Assembly: GCA_014654415.1 (NCBI GenBank)
Contig: JACWDC010000001.1
Coordinates: forward strand, 1-64,000
Source of the DNA: Pelagibacterales bacterium SAG-MED05
Lineage (GTDB): Bacteria; Pseudomonadota; Alphaproteobacteria; Pelagibacterales; Pelagibacteraceae
Direction: 5' to 3'
Length of the DNA stretch: 64,000 bases
The notes beneath the pieces were generated by a model. That model searched no databases and was not told where the DNA came from. It saw nothing but the letters and a program-made list of their open reading frames with translations. Positions 44,351-53,221 of this stretch are shown piece by piece (position 1 is the first letter of the stretch; every line of letters begins with the position of its first letter). Made by a program: the position numbers and the translations under genes.

Positions 44351-44632
44351 TTGTCAAGACCCGAGCTCATTAAACTGCTTAAAAAGAAACATCCCAAACT
44401 CAATAAAATTCAATTAGAAAAAATCATTGATACTTTCTTTCAAAGCATTGAGGGTGCGTTGAATAAAAAAAGATCTATTGAATTACGTGGCTTTGGCACC
44501 TTCTTTATTAAAGAAATTAAAGAAAAATATTCTGCTAGAAATCCAAAAACAGGAGAGCTGATTTATGTGCCAAAAAAGAATAAGGTAAGGTTTAGAGCTA
44601 GTAAGCAATTTAAGGAATTTTTAAATCAATGA
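44351..44632 (+). CDS. ihfB: Integration host factor subunit beta
   Basis: A DNA-bending HU/IHF-family protein of 93 residues. The beta-arm signature is IELRGFGTFFIKEIKEKYSA followed by RNPKTGELI, ending in FRASKQFKEFLN. The start is TTG directly after the rpsA stop, and the rpsA-ihfB order is conserved in proteobacteria, so beta is preferred over alpha. The end overlaps pyrF by 4 nt. Confidence 0.93.
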   Translation: MSRPELIKLLKKKHPKLNKIQLEKIIDTFFQSIEGALNKKRSIELRGFGTFFIKEIKEKYSARNPKTGELIYVPKKNKVRFRASKQFKEFLNQ

Positions 44633-45288
44633 AAAAACCAAAGATATTTATAGCTTGTGATACTACAGATCTAACAAAAGTTAGAAAAATAATAGCTCAA
44701 TCACAAACAAATAAAATAAAAATTGGATATAAGTTCGGATTAGAATTTATGAACTCTAAAAATGGAAGGCAGTTTGTGTCCAAATTAAAAAATAAGATTA
44801 TTTTTGTTGATCTCAAATTAAATGACACGGTTCATACAATGTTATCAGCGGTGAAAGCAGTAAAAGATTTAAAAATAAATTACCTTACAGTCCACATTTC
44901 ATCGGGCTTAGCTGCTTTAAAAGCAGTCAAAAAAGTTTCAGGATCAATCAAGATTGTAGGGGTATCAACTTTAACGTCCCTAAATAACAAAGATTTAAAA
45001 ATAATAGGACACAAAAGATCAGTTAAAAATCTAGTAGCCCACCAAGCAGGACTTGCTAAAAGAGCAGCATTGGATGCTTTAGTCTGCAGTCCTTTTGAAG
45101 TAAATATTGTTAGGAAGAATTTTAAGAAAGAAATCATTACTCCAGGAGTGCAAATAGGTAAAAAAAACTATGATCAAAAACGGTCTATGGAGGCCAAAAA
45201 AGTCAACTCAGATTGGTTAGTCATAGGGCGTTCTGTTACGAGGGGAAATATTAAAAAAAATATTCAAAAGCTTATTAAATCATTATAA
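44629..45288 (+). CDS. pyrF: Orotidine 5'-phosphate decarboxylase
   Basis: The last step of UMP synthesis. The 219 residues have the catalytic DLKLND pattern (DxKxxD), LTVHISSGLAALKA, LDALVCSPFE, ITPGVQ and VIGRSVTR at the phosphate site. The residues after the catalytic motif, DTVHT, differ from the common DIPNT, but the charged network is intact. It lies between ihfB and trpB with an 8-nt gap to trpB, in the place where trpF is often found in related genomes. Confidence 0.9.
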   Translation: MKKPKIFIACDTTDLTKVRKIIAQSQTNKIKIGYKFGLEFMNSKNGRQFVSKLKNKIIFVDLKLNDTVHTMLSAVKAVKDLKINYLTVHISSGLAALKAVKKVSGSIKIVGVSTLTSLNNKDLKIIGHKRSVKNLVAHQAGLAKRAALDALVCSPFEVNIVRKNFKKEIITPGVQIGKKNYDQKRSMEAKKVNSDWLVIGRSVTRGNIKKNIQKLIKSL

Positions 45289-45296
45289 AAGAAATA

Positions 45297-46526
45297 ATGA
45301 TGAAGATTAAAAAGGGTATTCAGCTAATAGATCAGCACGACAAAAACTATATGTATGGTGGTAAGTTTGGTGGAAATTTCATTCCTGAAACCCTAAAAAA
45401 ACCCATTGATGACTTAACTAAATTATTTGCCAAACTTAGAAAAGATAAAAAATTTCTAAAAGAAAGAGACTATCACTTTAAAAATTATATTGGAGAACCC
45501 ACTCCTTTTATTAAATTAGAAAATTTAACTGAACATTTGAGGGGACCTCAAATTTATGCAAAGGTTGTTTCTGAAGCCAATGGAGGTGCTCATAAAATTT
45601 ATAATGCAACTGTTCACTGTTTAATAGCTAAAAGAGCAGGTAAAAAATATATCGTAGGAGATACAGGTGCTGGTTATGCAGGAAAAATGCTTTCTATGGC
45701 AGCTAAAAAATTTGGCCTTAAATGTAAAATTTTTATGGGTGCAAAAGATATTAAAAGACAAAGGCCAAATGTTGAGGCAATGAAAAAAAATGGGGCAGAA
45801 ATTGTGTCTGTAACGACCGGGAGTCAAACGTTAGTTGACGCTGTAAGTGAATGTATGAGATACTGGGTTTCAAATTGTGACACTACTCATATGTGTGTTG
45901 GTTCAACAGTTGGACCTAACATATTTATAAAGATTTGTGCATGGAGCACAGCCCAAATTTCAAGGGAATTGATTAAGCAAGTACGAGAAGAATTTGGAAA
46001 GATACCTAACAAATTAAAATTAATTAATTGTGTTGGAGGTGGTAGTTCCGCAGCAGGATTCTGGAATGAATTTATGGATACTCATGCCCAATTCATTGGG
46101 GTCGAAGCTGGAGGTCCAAGAAATAGTAAACTTCATGCAGCGCCATTAACTAATGGATCTAAAATTGGTATTCTTCATGGAGCTGCACAATACGTTATAC
46201 AAGATAAAGAAGGTCAGATAGGCTCAACCAAGTCAATATCTGCAGGCCTTGATTACCCAGGAATTTCTCCTCTTCATTGTTTTCTCAAAGACACAAAAAG
46301 AGCTAGTTACACTTCTGCAAGTGATGAAGAAGCACTTAAGGCTTATCAGTTGGTTTCAAAACTTGAAAACATCTCTCCTTCTCTTGAGCCTTCACATGCT
46401 TTTGCTGAAGCAATTAAATTAGCACCAAAATTGAAATCATCTGAAGTTATTATTGTTAACTCTTGTGGTGATAGTCTTAAAGATAAAGATATAATTAAAC
46501 AAAAATTAGGATCATACATAAGATGA
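45297..46526 (+). CDS. trpB: Tryptophan synthase beta chain homologue with an altered active site
   Basis: A fold-type II PLP enzyme of 409 residues, clearly of the TrpB1 family (FGGNFIPETL, AHK with Lys100, MGAKDIKRQRPNV, GGGSSA, SISAGLDYPG). Relative to the Salmonella enzyme, numbered with a constant offset of 13 at these sites, the PLP Lys87 is kept. The catalytic Glu109 is Asp122, His115 is Ala128, Lys167 (salt bridge to TrpA) is Val180, and Ser377 at the PLP ring is Cys390. The SGRGDKD motif reads CGDSLKDKD. It is followed by trpA with a 4-nt overlap. It could be a slow or modified tryptophan synthase or a new activity. Confidence 0.85.
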   Translation: MMKIKKGIQLIDQHDKNYMYGGKFGGNFIPETLKKPIDDLTKLFAKLRKDKKFLKERDYHFKNYIGEPTPFIKLENLTEHLRGPQIYAKVVSEANGGAHKIYNATVHCLIAKRAGKKYIVGDTGAGYAGKMLSMAAKKFGLKCKIFMGAKDIKRQRPNVEAMKKNGAEIVSVTTGSQTLVDAVSECMRYWVSNCDTTHMCVGSTVGPNIFIKICAWSTAQISRELIKQVREEFGKIPNKLKLINCVGGGSSAAGFWNEFMDTHAQFIGVEAGGPRNSKLHAAPLTNGSKIGILHGAAQYVIQDKEGQIGSTKSISAGLDYPGISPLHCFLKDTKRASYTSASDEEALKAYQLVSKLENISPSLEPSHAFAEAIKLAPKLKSSEVIIVNSCGDSLKDKDIIKQKLGSYIR

Positions 46527-47323
46527 AATCAAAAATTGCTATAGCTTTTGATAATTGTAAAAAGGAAAAAAGACCAGCATTAATTACATATACTGTTGCT
46601 GGAGATAACACTAAAAATAATTCTCTCAAAATTCTCAATAAAATATCAAAGCATGCAGATATTTTAGAACTTGGATTTGCACACAACACCCCCATAGCTG
46701 ATGGTGGACAAATACAAGGCAGCTCACATCGGGCTCTTAAAAATGGAATTAAATTAAAAGATGTTTTTCAAATTGTTAAAAATTTTAAAAAAAATAATCC
46801 TAGTAAGCCAATTATTCTAATGGGATATTTTAACCTGATTTATCAAAATGGTGAAAATAACTTTTTAAAAAACTGTAAATCATCAGGAGTAGATGGTTTA
46901 ATTATAGTTGATCTCCCTTATCCGGAGAATAAAAACTTTGCAAATAAGTGTAAAAGAAAATCAATAAATTTTATACAACTTCTATCTCCTACAACTTCAA
47001 AAGATAGAATGAAAAAGATTATTAGAGACTCGCATGATATGATTTATTATATTAGCATGCTGTCCACAACGGGTGGAAAATTAAAAGTTGCGCCAAGAAA
47101 AATTCTCGAAAACTATAAAAAAATAAAAAGGCTCAATAGCAATAAAAATCTAGTGATAGGCTTTGGAATAACAAATAAAACTATATCTTCTCTCAAAACA
47201 GCCGACGGACTAGTTGTGGGCAGTCAATTATGTAAAACTATTACTGATTCTATTAAGAAAAGACAAAATCCTGTCACAAAGTTAGATAAATTAGTATACA
47301 GTTTAAAAAATAACATTCTATGA
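46523..47323 (+). CDS. trpA: Tryptophan synthase alpha chain homologue
   Basis: A TIM-barrel protein of 266 residues that cleaves indole-3-glycerol phosphate. The catalytic Glu49 (ILELG) and Asp60 (IADGG) are both present, as are the phosphate-site residues of TTGG, GFGI and GS. The normally invariant PFSDP loop reads AHNTP (53-57), so Asp56, which pairs with Lys167 of TrpB, is Thr. Arg179 of the loop 6 region is Met. It overlaps trpB and accD by 4 nt each. Confidence 0.87.
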   Translation: MKSKIAIAFDNCKKEKRPALITYTVAGDNTKNNSLKILNKISKHADILELGFAHNTPIADGGQIQGSSHRALKNGIKLKDVFQIVKNFKKNNPSKPIILMGYFNLIYQNGENNFLKNCKSSGVDGLIIVDLPYPENKNFANKCKRKSINFIQLLSPTTSKDRMKKIIRDSHDMIYYISMLSTTGGKLKVAPRKILENYKKIKRLNSNKNLVIGFGITNKTISSLKTADGLVVGSQLCKTITDSIKKRQNPVTKLDKLVYSLKNNIL

Positions 47324-48237
47324 ATTGGATAACAAAATTTATAAAACCAAAAATCAAATCACTCTTTGAAAAAAGATCCTCAAAAATAAAAGAAAATCTC
47401 TGGACAGCTTGTGAATGTAAAAATTTAATTTACAAAGAAGATCTTCAATCTAATCTAAAGTGTTGTCCTAAGTGTGGAGCACATCATAAATTATCTTGTA
47501 AAGAAAGATTTGAAACTTTTTTCGATAACAAAGAATATGAATTAATAAAAACTCCATTACCAAAAGATGATCCTTTAAAATTTGAAGATAATAAAAAATA
47601 TATAGAAAGATTAAAATCAGCACGAAAAATTACACAACAAGATGATGCCGTTTCAATAGCAAAAGGTAAAGTTAAAGATATTGATGTAGTCGTAGGTGCT
47701 CAAGATTTTAGATTCATTGGTGGATCTTTTGGTGCTGCCTCTGGAGAAGCATTCATTGCAGGTGTTCAGCATTCTATAGAAAACAATATGCCATTTATTT
47801 TTTTTAGTTGTAGCGGCGGCCAAAGAATGATGGAGTCATCCATTGCTTTAATGCAAATGTCTAGAACAGCTTTAGCAGTGAACGAATTAAAGAAAAAAAA
47901 TATTCCTTATATTGTTGTTTTAACAAATCCTACAACCGGAGGTGTCACAGCTTCTTGGGCTATGTTAGGAGATATTTTAATTGCAGAACCTAAAGCAACT
48001 ATTGGTTTTGCAGGAAGACGTGTAATACAAGATACGGTAAGAGAAACTTTACCTGAAGAATTTCAAACAGCAGAGTATGTTAAAGATCATGGTGGTATTG
48101 ACCTTGTGGTTGAAAGAAAATATTTAAACTCAACTATAGGAACTTTCCTAAATGTATTGTTGAAAAAAGCAGAGGCTCAGGCTAAAAATGAGTCATCTAA
48201 TGTCACAATCGATCAATCTTTACAATCAGCTAGCTAA
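47320..48237 (+). CDS. accD: Acetyl-CoA carboxylase carboxyltransferase subunit beta
   Basis: Partner of AccA in malonyl-CoA formation, 305 residues. The N-terminal zinc ribbon has Cys49-Pro-Lys-Cys52, but the first pair is Cys31-Glu-Cys33 and not CxxC. The crotonase-fold core is good: FRFIGGSFGAASGEAF, FSCSGGQRMMES, LTNPTTGGVTASWAMLGD and IGFAGRRVIQDT. It overlaps trpA by 4 nt and folC by 38-50 nt, in the alphaproteobacterial trpBA-accD-folC order. Confidence 0.93.
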   Translation: MNWITKFIKPKIKSLFEKRSSKIKENLWTACECKNLIYKEDLQSNLKCCPKCGAHHKLSCKERFETFFDNKEYELIKTPLPKDDPLKFEDNKKYIERLKSARKITQQDDAVSIAKGKVKDIDVVVGAQDFRFIGGSFGAASGEAFIAGVQHSIENNMPFIFFSCSGGQRMMESSIALMQMSRTALAVNELKKKNIPYIVVLTNPTTGGVTASWAMLGDILIAEPKATIGFAGRRVIQDTVRETLPEEFQTAEYVKDHGGIDLVVERKYLNSTIGTFLNVLLKKAEAQAKNESSNVTIDQSLQSAS

Positions 48238-49462
48238 AAATAAACTATTTAGTAAATCAGTAAATTTTGATCTAAAAAGAATTAAATTAATTCTTCAAAA
48301 ATTAAAACATCCTGAAAAAAAACTAAACAATGTTATCAATATTATCGGGAGTGATGGCAAGTACTCGCTTTTGACTTCTTTAAAATATTTTATTGAAGCA
48401 AATCATCAAAAAACATCTGCTTATATCTCCCCTAGTTTAAAAGATATTAGAGAACGTTTCTGGATGGGCAATGAGTTTCTAAGTTATAAAGAAATTAAAA
48501 AAACAATAAAAATTATTGAAAAACAAAAAATCAACTTAACAATTTTTGAAGCTTTAACAGTTATCTTTATCTTAAACGCAGCCAAAAGAAATAATGATTA
48601 TAATCTTATCGAAGCAGGCGCGCTATTTGCCAAGGACTCAACAAATCTTTTTGATTTTCCAAAAATACAAGCTGTGGTGAATATAAATAAACAGCATTTA
48701 AATTTTTTAAAATACAAAACATTAAATGAAGTTATTTATCAAAAAGTTGGATTTTTAAGTAATTTTACAAATATTTATATAGGAAAACAAAAACCCTTAG
48801 TTTCAAAAAAAATTAAACAATTATTAAAAAGAAATAATAGTTTAGTTTTGTATTCTAACTCATGGAGACTAGTCAAAGTAAATAATGATTATTTTTATAA
48901 AGATAAGAAAATAAAAATTAAATTAAATACTAAGTATATTCACTCGAAAGGCTTGTTGGAAAATCTTTGTTTGGCAATTAAGATTGCTTTAGATCTAGAA
49001 ATTAATAAAAAAATAATAAGTAAAACTATTCCAAAAGTTAAATTTGAAGCTAGAATAGAATATTTAAAAAAAGGTAGATTAACTAAAAAAATATATAAAA
49101 ATGAAAAGATTTTAATAGATGGTTGTCATTCTGAAACAAGTGCTAAGAATTTAGCTAATTATCTCAGAACTCTTAAAATACCAATCTATGGTATATGGGC
49201 CATGACAAAAAACAAAGATCCCAATAAATTTATTAAGCAGTTTAGTGGAATATTTAAAAAAATTATAACTATTCCTATAGAGAACGAGTCCGCTGCCTTA
49301 TCAAACCAACTATTGTTAAGAATAGCAAAAAAAAATAATTATAATTCAGAAACTTCTAAAAGTTTTGAAGAAGCCTTAAAAAAAATCACTTCAAGAGAAA
49401 AAAAAATTATTTGTATTTTTGGGTCTTTATATTTATGTGGAAATATCCTAAATAAAAATTAA
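48188..49462 (+). CDS. folC: Folylpolyglutamate synthase/dihydrofolate synthase homologue with altered motifs
   Basis: A Mur-ligase-like enzyme of 424 residues that adds glutamate to folates. Context (after accD, before trxA) and the pattern SPSLKDIRERF, IFEALTVIFI and a middle His (NKQHLNFL) support FolC. Several conserved stretches are altered: the P-loop GTNGKGS reads GSDGKYS (54-60), GGRLDATN reads FAKDSTN, and DGAHN reads DGCHS. It may still act, since the P-loop Lys and Ser are kept. The start may be Met5 (48200). Its last codon overlaps trxA. Confidence 0.78.
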   Translation: MSHLMSQSINLYNQLAKNKLFSKSVNFDLKRIKLILQKLKHPEKKLNNVINIIGSDGKYSLLTSLKYFIEANHQKTSAYISPSLKDIRERFWMGNEFLSYKEIKKTIKIIEKQKINLTIFEALTVIFILNAAKRNNDYNLIEAGALFAKDSTNLFDFPKIQAVVNINKQHLNFLKYKTLNEVIYQKVGFLSNFTNIYIGKQKPLVSKKIKQLLKRNNSLVLYSNSWRLVKVNNDYFYKDKKIKIKLNTKYIHSKGLLENLCLAIKIALDLEINKKIISKTIPKVKFEARIEYLKKGRLTKKIYKNEKILIDGCHSETSAKNLANYLRTLKIPIYGIWAMTKNKDPNKFIKQFSGIFKKIITIPIENESAALSNQLLLRIAKKNNYNSETSKSFEEALKKITSREKKIICIFGSLYLCGNILNKN

Positions 49463-49779
49463 ATATTTTCTTTGATCCAAGAAACAATATTTGATTTTGT
49501 AGTTGCTCCTACTTTAGTAGCCTTAAGCTCACCGCCTTTAAATAATAACATAGTGGGTATACCTTTTATTCCATACTTTGTAGGTGTGTTTGGTTCTTGA
49601 TCAATATTATGTTTTGCAATAACAACTTGATCTTTCATTTCATCTGATATTTCTTCAAGGACTGGACCGATTTGTTTACAAGGTCCACACCATTCTGCCC
49701 AAAAATCTACAACGGTAGGTTTGTCTGATTTGATAACATCAGTATCGAAACTTTCATCTGTAATTGCTTTAGTTGTCAT
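49459..49779 (-). CDS. trxA: Thioredoxin
   Basis: A disulphide reductase of 106 residues with the active site WCGPC in VVDFWAEWCGPCKQIGP and the cis-Pro in GIPTMLLFKGG. The length is standard. It is convergent with folC, overlapping by 4 nt, and is presumably a reductant for the ArsC in this window and for ribonucleotide reductase. Confidence 0.96.
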   Translation of the reverse strand: MTTKAITDESFDTDVIKSDKPTVVDFWAEWCGPCKQIGPVLEEISDEMKDQVVIAKHNIDQEPNTPTKYGIKGIPTMLLFKGGELKATKVGATTKSNIVSWIKENI

Positions 49780-49813
49780 ACATTCTAATTAAGTATTTTT
49801 GATTTAAAGTCAA

Positions 49814-51235
49814 CTATGCTAAAGAGTAAATTTTTTCTAATTCTTCAACGTACGCGTTAATTTCATCAAGGATAACTAGTTTTTCAGGTTGTCCTTCTTT
49901 TTCAAATTTAGCTCTGAGAGTATCTATTTCTGAATAAGTTCTTGGAATTGTGTTCCATTTTTCATTATTCGTGCTTAAAAGTTTTTTTGCAATATCCTTG
50001 TGAATTAAATTGTAGTCTGACTTACTCAACATTTCAGGTTTTTCCATGTAAAGAAGTTTCTTTCCAAAATATTGAAGTCTTTCATCTCTAAATTTAGCTA
50101 GCACAGATAATTTTTTATCCCAGCCTACATTGTGAAATTCGGGCATTATCTTATTGTCTTCGGTTGAGGTAAACTTAGCATAAATGCTTTCTTCATTATA
50201 TAAATCTTCTTGAGATTTAGACTGTTCTTTTTCTTCAATTTCTGACCGTTTTATAGATATAATTTTTTCTGAAAATTCTTTGTTTTCTTTTATTAGTTTA
50301 GCTCTGGCTTGCAATTTAGATGTTCCAATTATTTTATATTCATCAAATTTATCTCCATATGATGGGTTCATTATAACTGGATGCTTATTGTGTCTTACAG
50401 TTCTAATAAACTTAGGTTGTTTTTTCATTGCAACTGTTAATTCCTGTATTGGCATTTTTAAATAAATATTAGGATCATGTCTTAAATCAAAACACAAAGG
50501 CCACTGATATTGTGGATGTTGACAAATAAAAGTTTGAACATAAGGTCTGCTTTTTCCATAAAAATATTCATTAGTGCAAAATAATAGCTCTTTTTGTATC
50601 AAGCTTAACGTTTGATTTTTATCCATTGTCAACATGCTGGCTTTCCAAACATTAGGGGCTTTATTTACAATTAATTTTGCTATACCAACTGTAGCCATGA
50701 CATCTCCAATTGCGCTGTGTGCATCGCCATGTTCAATGCCATTTAAGGGTGCCATTTGATCTAATTTATAAACGTCATTCCCTTTTTTGTTCACAGAATT
50801 TTTAAGTGTGTTTGGGTAATAAAGGTTTGCTGCACGCGCGAGACCTAGGATATCCCCTCTTGTATTGCCGTTAGTGCTTGTAATATAGGGGTACTCTAAA
50901 GTCTGAAAAAGAGTACATCTTAAAAATTCTTCATCAAAATCTATACTATTAAAACCAACGTATGTTGCTTTCCCCCATCTTTTAAGTGTTTCAATAAACT
51001 GTCTAATCATTTCATAGTGAGAAAGATTGGAGCTTTTCAACATCTTTGGTGAGGACTTATTTACAATTAAAGCCATAGCCTCTGGTATTATTCCAGGGCT
51101 TAATCTACATCTTAAATCAAAACGATCTAGTTCTTCTAGATTATCATTTGTTAAAACTGCTCCAATTTGAATGATCTGACCCCAATATTTATTAGAAGAA
51201 CTAGTTTCAAAATCATAAAAGACAAAATTTGACAT
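49814..51235 (-). CDS. sbcB: Exodeoxyribonuclease I
   Basis: A 3'-5' single-strand DNA exonuclease. It has 473 residues with DEDD motifs: FVFYDFETSSSNKYWGQ (Exo I), YVGFNSIDFDEEFLR (Exo II) and EHGDAHSAIGDVMATV (Exo III). The C-terminal half carries the SH3-like and helical regions of ExoI. It follows rmuC by 9 nt on the same strand, so two DNA maintenance genes are paired. Confidence 0.92.
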   Translation of the reverse strand: MSNFVFYDFETSSSNKYWGQIIQIGAVLTNDNLEELDRFDLRCRLSPGIIPEAMALIVNKSSPKMLKSSNLSHYEMIRQFIETLKRWGKATYVGFNSIDFDEEFLRCTLFQTLEYPYITSTNGNTRGDILGLARAANLYYPNTLKNSVNKKGNDVYKLDQMAPLNGIEHGDAHSAIGDVMATVGIAKLIVNKAPNVWKASMLTMDKNQTLSLIQKELLFCTNEYFYGKSRPYVQTFICQHPQYQWPLCFDLRHDPNIYLKMPIQELTVAMKKQPKFIRTVRHNKHPVIMNPSYGDKFDEYKIIGTSKLQARAKLIKENKEFSEKIISIKRSEIEEKEQSKSQEDLYNEESIYAKFTSTEDNKIMPEFHNVGWDKKLSVLAKFRDERLQYFGKKLLYMEKPEMLSKSDYNLIHKDIAKKLLSTNNEKWNTIPRTYSEIDTLRAKFEKEGQPEKLVILDEINAYVEELEKIYSLA

Positions 51236-51244
51236 GGATTAAAT

Positions 51245-52276
51245 TTATTTAATAATTTTAATCTTTTTTGGATCTTCTATCAAAGTTTCTTTTACTTGTC
51301 CTGGGTCTTTAATATTTCCAAGTGTGTTCATGATAGATCTAGCATCTCTTCCAAAGCTATCAGTAACGGTCATAGCTTGTTCTAATTTTTTTCTAAGATC
51401 TTTAATGCTGTCAAAATGCTTTTCAAACCTAGAGCTAATATTTCTTAAATCACTATAAATTTGAGTTGCATGTTGTTGGACCTTAAGAGTCTGAAATCCC
51501 AAATGATAGGATTGTAATAATGCTGACAATGTATTTGGTCCTGAAATTGTTACTTTGTACTTTGTTCTAAGCTCTTGTAATAATAATTCTTTAGTTTTTG
51601 GATCTCTGTAGCTAGAAAGTTCAGCAAATAATCCTTCTGTGGGAACATACACAATAGCAAAGTCCGTACTCATAGGAGGTGCTATATATTTTAAATTTAC
51701 TGATTTTGCCTTTAATCTAAATGCTGCAGCTAAATCTTTCCTTGCTTCTGCTTGTAACTCTTTGTCATTAGCATTATATGCGTCATCAATTGCTTTATAT
51801 TTTTCTACAGGCCAGTGACTATCTATTGGCAATAAAACATCTTGTAGTTTTATAGCAAATTCAACTGTCTCTGAAGTTTCTTCCGGCTTCATTTTAACAT
51901 TAGCTATAAATTGTGAAGCAGGTAATAGATCTTTTAGTAGCGAACCTAGTCCAAATTCTGCAAGTGTACCGTACGTTTTTACTCCGCTTAAAATTTTACT
52001 AAAATTATCTTGGCTTTTGTTAAGTTCGCTTACTTGATGATTAAATACTCCTACTTTTTCATCTACTTTTGTTAAAGCTCCTGTCATATCTTTTGCTATC
52101 TCTTTGCTCATAGATCCAAAAGACTGATTAAAAGAATCTTTTAATGAATTAACTTCATCCTTGAAAATCTGACTGTTGTCAGTTTGCTCTGGTTGCTTGC
52201 GCCTAAATAAAAGAATAATTGCTATTAAATTAGCAATTATTAAGGTTATAACTAATATTATTAGTAACGAATCCAT
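51245..52276 (-). CDS. rmuC: DNA recombination protein RmuC
   Basis: It has 343 residues: an N-terminal membrane helix (about 5-24), a coiled coil (about 45-95), then the RmuC domain with YGTLAEFGLGSLLKDLLP, DVLLPIDSHWPVEKY (the PD-(D/E)XK-like region), IVYVPTEGLFAEL and GPNTLSALLQSYHLGFQTL. RmuC limits inversions at short inverted repeats. It lies 6 nt downstream of the ADP-ribosylglycohydrolase-like gene. Confidence 0.93.
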   Translation of the reverse strand: MDSLLIILVITLIIANLIAIILLFRRKQPEQTDNSQIFKDEVNSLKDSFNQSFGSMSKEIAKDMTGALTKVDEKVGVFNHQVSELNKSQDNFSKILSGVKTYGTLAEFGLGSLLKDLLPASQFIANVKMKPEETSETVEFAIKLQDVLLPIDSHWPVEKYKAIDDAYNANDKELQAEARKDLAAAFRLKAKSVNLKYIAPPMSTDFAIVYVPTEGLFAELSSYRDPKTKELLLQELRTKYKVTISGPNTLSALLQSYHLGFQTLKVQQHATQIYSDLRNISSRFEKHFDSIKDLRKKLEQAMTVTDSFGRDARSIMNTLGNIKDPGQVKETLIEDPKKIKIIK

Positions 52277-52282
52277 ATATCA

Positions 52283-53221
52283 TTATATAATATTTTTTGC
52301 TGATTTCGTTTTTTTTATCCATTGAGCGGGTATATTCTTAAAACCTCTAAGTGCAGCAAAATAAGCTCCAACAAAATTAGCTCTAGAACAATTACACCCA
52401 CCAGCTTTAATAGTTTTAATAACTGCAGACTTGTAACTGCTTGAGGTAATTATTGCATGAATCGAACCCATAAATGTTCCTGGATAACTACAAGCTTTTC
52501 CAAACTTTTTAACAACTTTAATATGATTGTGGTTTTTAAGTCTTATTATCTTTTTAATATTAATGATTACATCCTTGTAATATTTGCTTTTTTTATATTT
52601 TCTAGTGAAAGTTTGGAGTGGATTTTTATCTCCATCTTTAGCTAAATCTATGATTTTTAATTTTGCTAAAGCATAAGTCTCGTTTATTTTTGAATTAGCT
52701 ACACTTCTAATAACCCTTTTTAATTCCTTATCTGAATTGTTATATAGATAATAGGGTAAAGCGGCACAATATCCATCTGACTCATTAACTTTTGTGCCTC
52801 CTGTCATTGTTTTTTTAGCTTTTATGTTTTGTATTGTCTCTAATATATTTTGATGTATCCAAGGGCCATTCAAGGGGTTTTTCCATTTAATTTTTTTATA
52901 TTTTTTTCTTAATTTTAGATTTCTCCAGTATATTGATCCTGGTCCAAATTTTTTAACAATATTTTTTTTAAAATTTTTAAAAACCTCAGATTTTTTTTTA
53001 GTAGTTAGTAAAGTATTGAACATAACTTGCCCTACATCATTATACCCAGATACATTTCCTGTTTTAATAGAATAAAAAGGACTTTTGTTTTTTTTTAAGA
53101 AAGCTACTTCTTTTTGACCTTTAATATATCTTTTTAACTTTTTAGGATCATAAACCCAGTGCAAAGGTCTTGCGGCTGCATCTGCTACGGTTGCCCCTAA
53201 AAAAATATGTAAGTTATTCAT
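52283..53221 (-). CDS. ADP-ribosylglycohydrolase-like protein (J1-crystallin-type subfamily)
   Basis: It has 312 residues of the ARH fold. The N-terminal ADAAARPLHWVYD (13-25) marks the J1-crystallin-like subfamily. The metal-binding motifs of active hydrolases are changed: TDDT reads NDVG (in SGYNDVGQVM), and GGDTDT near the C terminus reads GGCNCS in KAGGCNCSRANFVGA. It may have lost dinuclear Mg binding. The start overlaps the rlmN-like gene by 8 nt. The substrate is unknown. Confidence 0.8.
   Translation of the reverse strand: MNNLHIFLGATVADAAARPLHWVYDPKKLKRYIKGQKEVAFLKKNKSPFYSIKTGNVSGYNDVGQVMFNTLLTTKKKSEVFKNFKKNIVKKFGPGSIYWRNLKLRKKYKKIKWKNPLNGPWIHQNILETIQNIKAKKTMTGGTKVNESDGYCAALPYYLYNNSDKELKRVIRSVANSKINETYALAKLKIIDLAKDGDKNPLQTFTRKYKKSKYYKDVIINIKKIIRLKNHNHIKVVKKFGKACSYPGTFMGSIHAIITSSSYKSAVIKTIKAGGCNCSRANFVGAYFAALRGFKNIPAQWIKKTKSAKNII

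Noticed and set aside
44629-45288. trpF instead of pyrF
   Set aside because: The DxKxxD catalytic pattern and the TPGVQ and IGRSVT segments belong to orotidine 5'-phosphate decarboxylase.
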